Below, in pieces: positions 4,918-5,410 of a stretch of DNA of 5,410 nucleotides. The stretch spans positions 238 through 5,647 of the forward strand of contig DJRJ01000022.1 of assembly GCA_002438865.1 (NCBI GenBank), written 5' to 3'. The translations under genes and the position numbers were made by a program. The notes under the pieces are model-generated. The model made no database searches and was not told the origin of the DNA. It saw nothing but the letters and a program-made list of their open reading frames with translations. Each line of letters starts with the position of its first letter. Positions within the stretch are counted from its first letter, which is position 1. Source of the DNA: Clostridiales bacterium UBA6363 (lineage in GTDB: Bacteria; Bacillota; Clostridia; UBA1381).

Positions 4918-5410
4918 ATGAAAAAATCAACAAAGCTTACAGCGCTGGTGTTAGGCGCTGTAATGTCAATGGGAGCGCTTGCAGGCTGCAGCGGCAAGCA
5001 GGAGGCAAGCGGAGATGTAACAAAGGTTACATACTGGAGCGGCAACTCGCACGCAGAGGCGGTTGTACGTGAGCTGATTGACAACTACAATCAGAACCAG
5101 GGTAAAAAGGACGGTATTGAAATCGAGTATACTCTCCAGGGCGGCGAAAGTATGACGCAGAGCCTTGAACTGGCACTCCAGAGCGGAACGGCTCCCGATA
5201 TATGGGAGGGCGGCGGAATTACGTCGCTTGCGGACAAGGGTTACATAATGGCGTATGACGATATTTACGGCAGCGACATTGATGATTTAAAGAAGAAGTA
5301 TGACGGAAAATTAAAGAATACACAGGACTTGTATAAAGGAAAGCTTTACTGCGTGCCCGTAAACATCGGAAACGTACAGGGACTTCTTTATAATAAGGAT
5401 ATGTTCAAAG
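4918..5410 (+). CDS. ABC transporter sugar substrate-binding lipoprotein, N-terminal part
   Basis: This is the extracellular solute-binding lipoprotein (family 1, SBP_bac_1 type) of a probable carbohydrate ABC importer. It captures the sugar outside the membrane and passes it to the permease pair. The first 164 residues are present; the gene runs off the right edge, and such proteins are usually about 420-460 residues, so over half is missing. Seen: a short basic N-terminus (MKKSTK), a hydrophobic segment, and the lipobox LAGC with Cys24 as the lipidated residue. KVTYWSGN follows as the first strand of the mature domain. ELALQSGTAPDIWEGGGI and the later VPVNIGNVQGLLYNKDMF are characteristic family segments. 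Permease genes are expected downstream but lie outside the window. Which sugar is bound cannot be told. The gene has a clear sigma-A promoter and several repeat elements upstream, consistent with regulated expression, and it is divergent from a LuxR-type regulator. Confidence 0.92.
   Translation, partial: MKKSTKLTALVLGAVMSMGALAGCSGKQEASGDVTKVTYWSGNSHAEAVVRELIDNYNQNQGKKDGIEIEYTLQGGESMTQSLELALQSGTAPDIWEGGGITSLADKGYIMAYDDIYGSDIDDLKKKYDGKLKNTQDLYKGKLYCVPVNIGNVQGLLYNKDMFK

Noticed and set aside
4695..5084. Minus-strand open frame across the intergenic region and the lipoprotein gene start
   Set aside because: It covers both promoters and the antisense of a clear lipoprotein signal sequence, with no ribosome binding site.

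Overview
The window looks like chromosome of an endospore-forming low/mid-GC Firmicute, most probably a gut-type member of class Clostridia. The evidence is a SpoIID-family sporulation protein, strong AAAGGAG-type ribosome binding sites ahead of nearly every gene, compact A-hairpin-T terminators, and a lipoprotein sugar-binding protein with a typical Gram-positive lipobox. No rRNA, tRNA, CRISPR array, insertion sequence or phage gene is visible. Genus-level placement cannot be supported from this sequence alone.

Left part, plus strand (1-1822): the 3' end of a DUF711/'PFL family' (UPF0210) gene is followed after 26 nt by a complete CobW/COG0523 GTPase, a predicted metallochaperone with a CxCC motif and a 21-histidine acidic linker. 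The two look co-transcribed. They end at a perfect 12-bp palindrome (1844-1871) followed by a bidirectional intrinsic terminator (1874-1915), shared with the convergent minus-strand block.

Middle part, minus strand (1925-3874): spoIID (316 aa) lies upstream of a 306-aa cysteine-rich protein of unknown function. No terminator is seen in the 78 nt between them, so read-through is possible. Each gene also has its own upstream sequence resembling a mother-cell (sigma-E/sigma-K) promoter. This suggests that the cysteine-rich protein is a sporulation protein, perhaps a coat or cortex-stage component; that is an inference.

Right part: a 228-aa orphan response-regulator-like protein (minus, 3984-4670) has its own terminator, which insulates it from spoIID. 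It is divergent from an ABC sugar-transporter substrate-binding lipoprotein (plus, 4918 to beyond the window end). The 247-nt intergenic region carries a clear promoter on each side and several short inverted and direct repeats that look like regulator sites. The arrangement suggests, but does not prove, that the regulator controls the transport genes. Nothing in the window amounts to a demonstrably new system. The best leads are the cysteine-rich family next to spoIID, the pairing of DUF711 with a CobW chaperone, and the divergent regulator/transporter control region.
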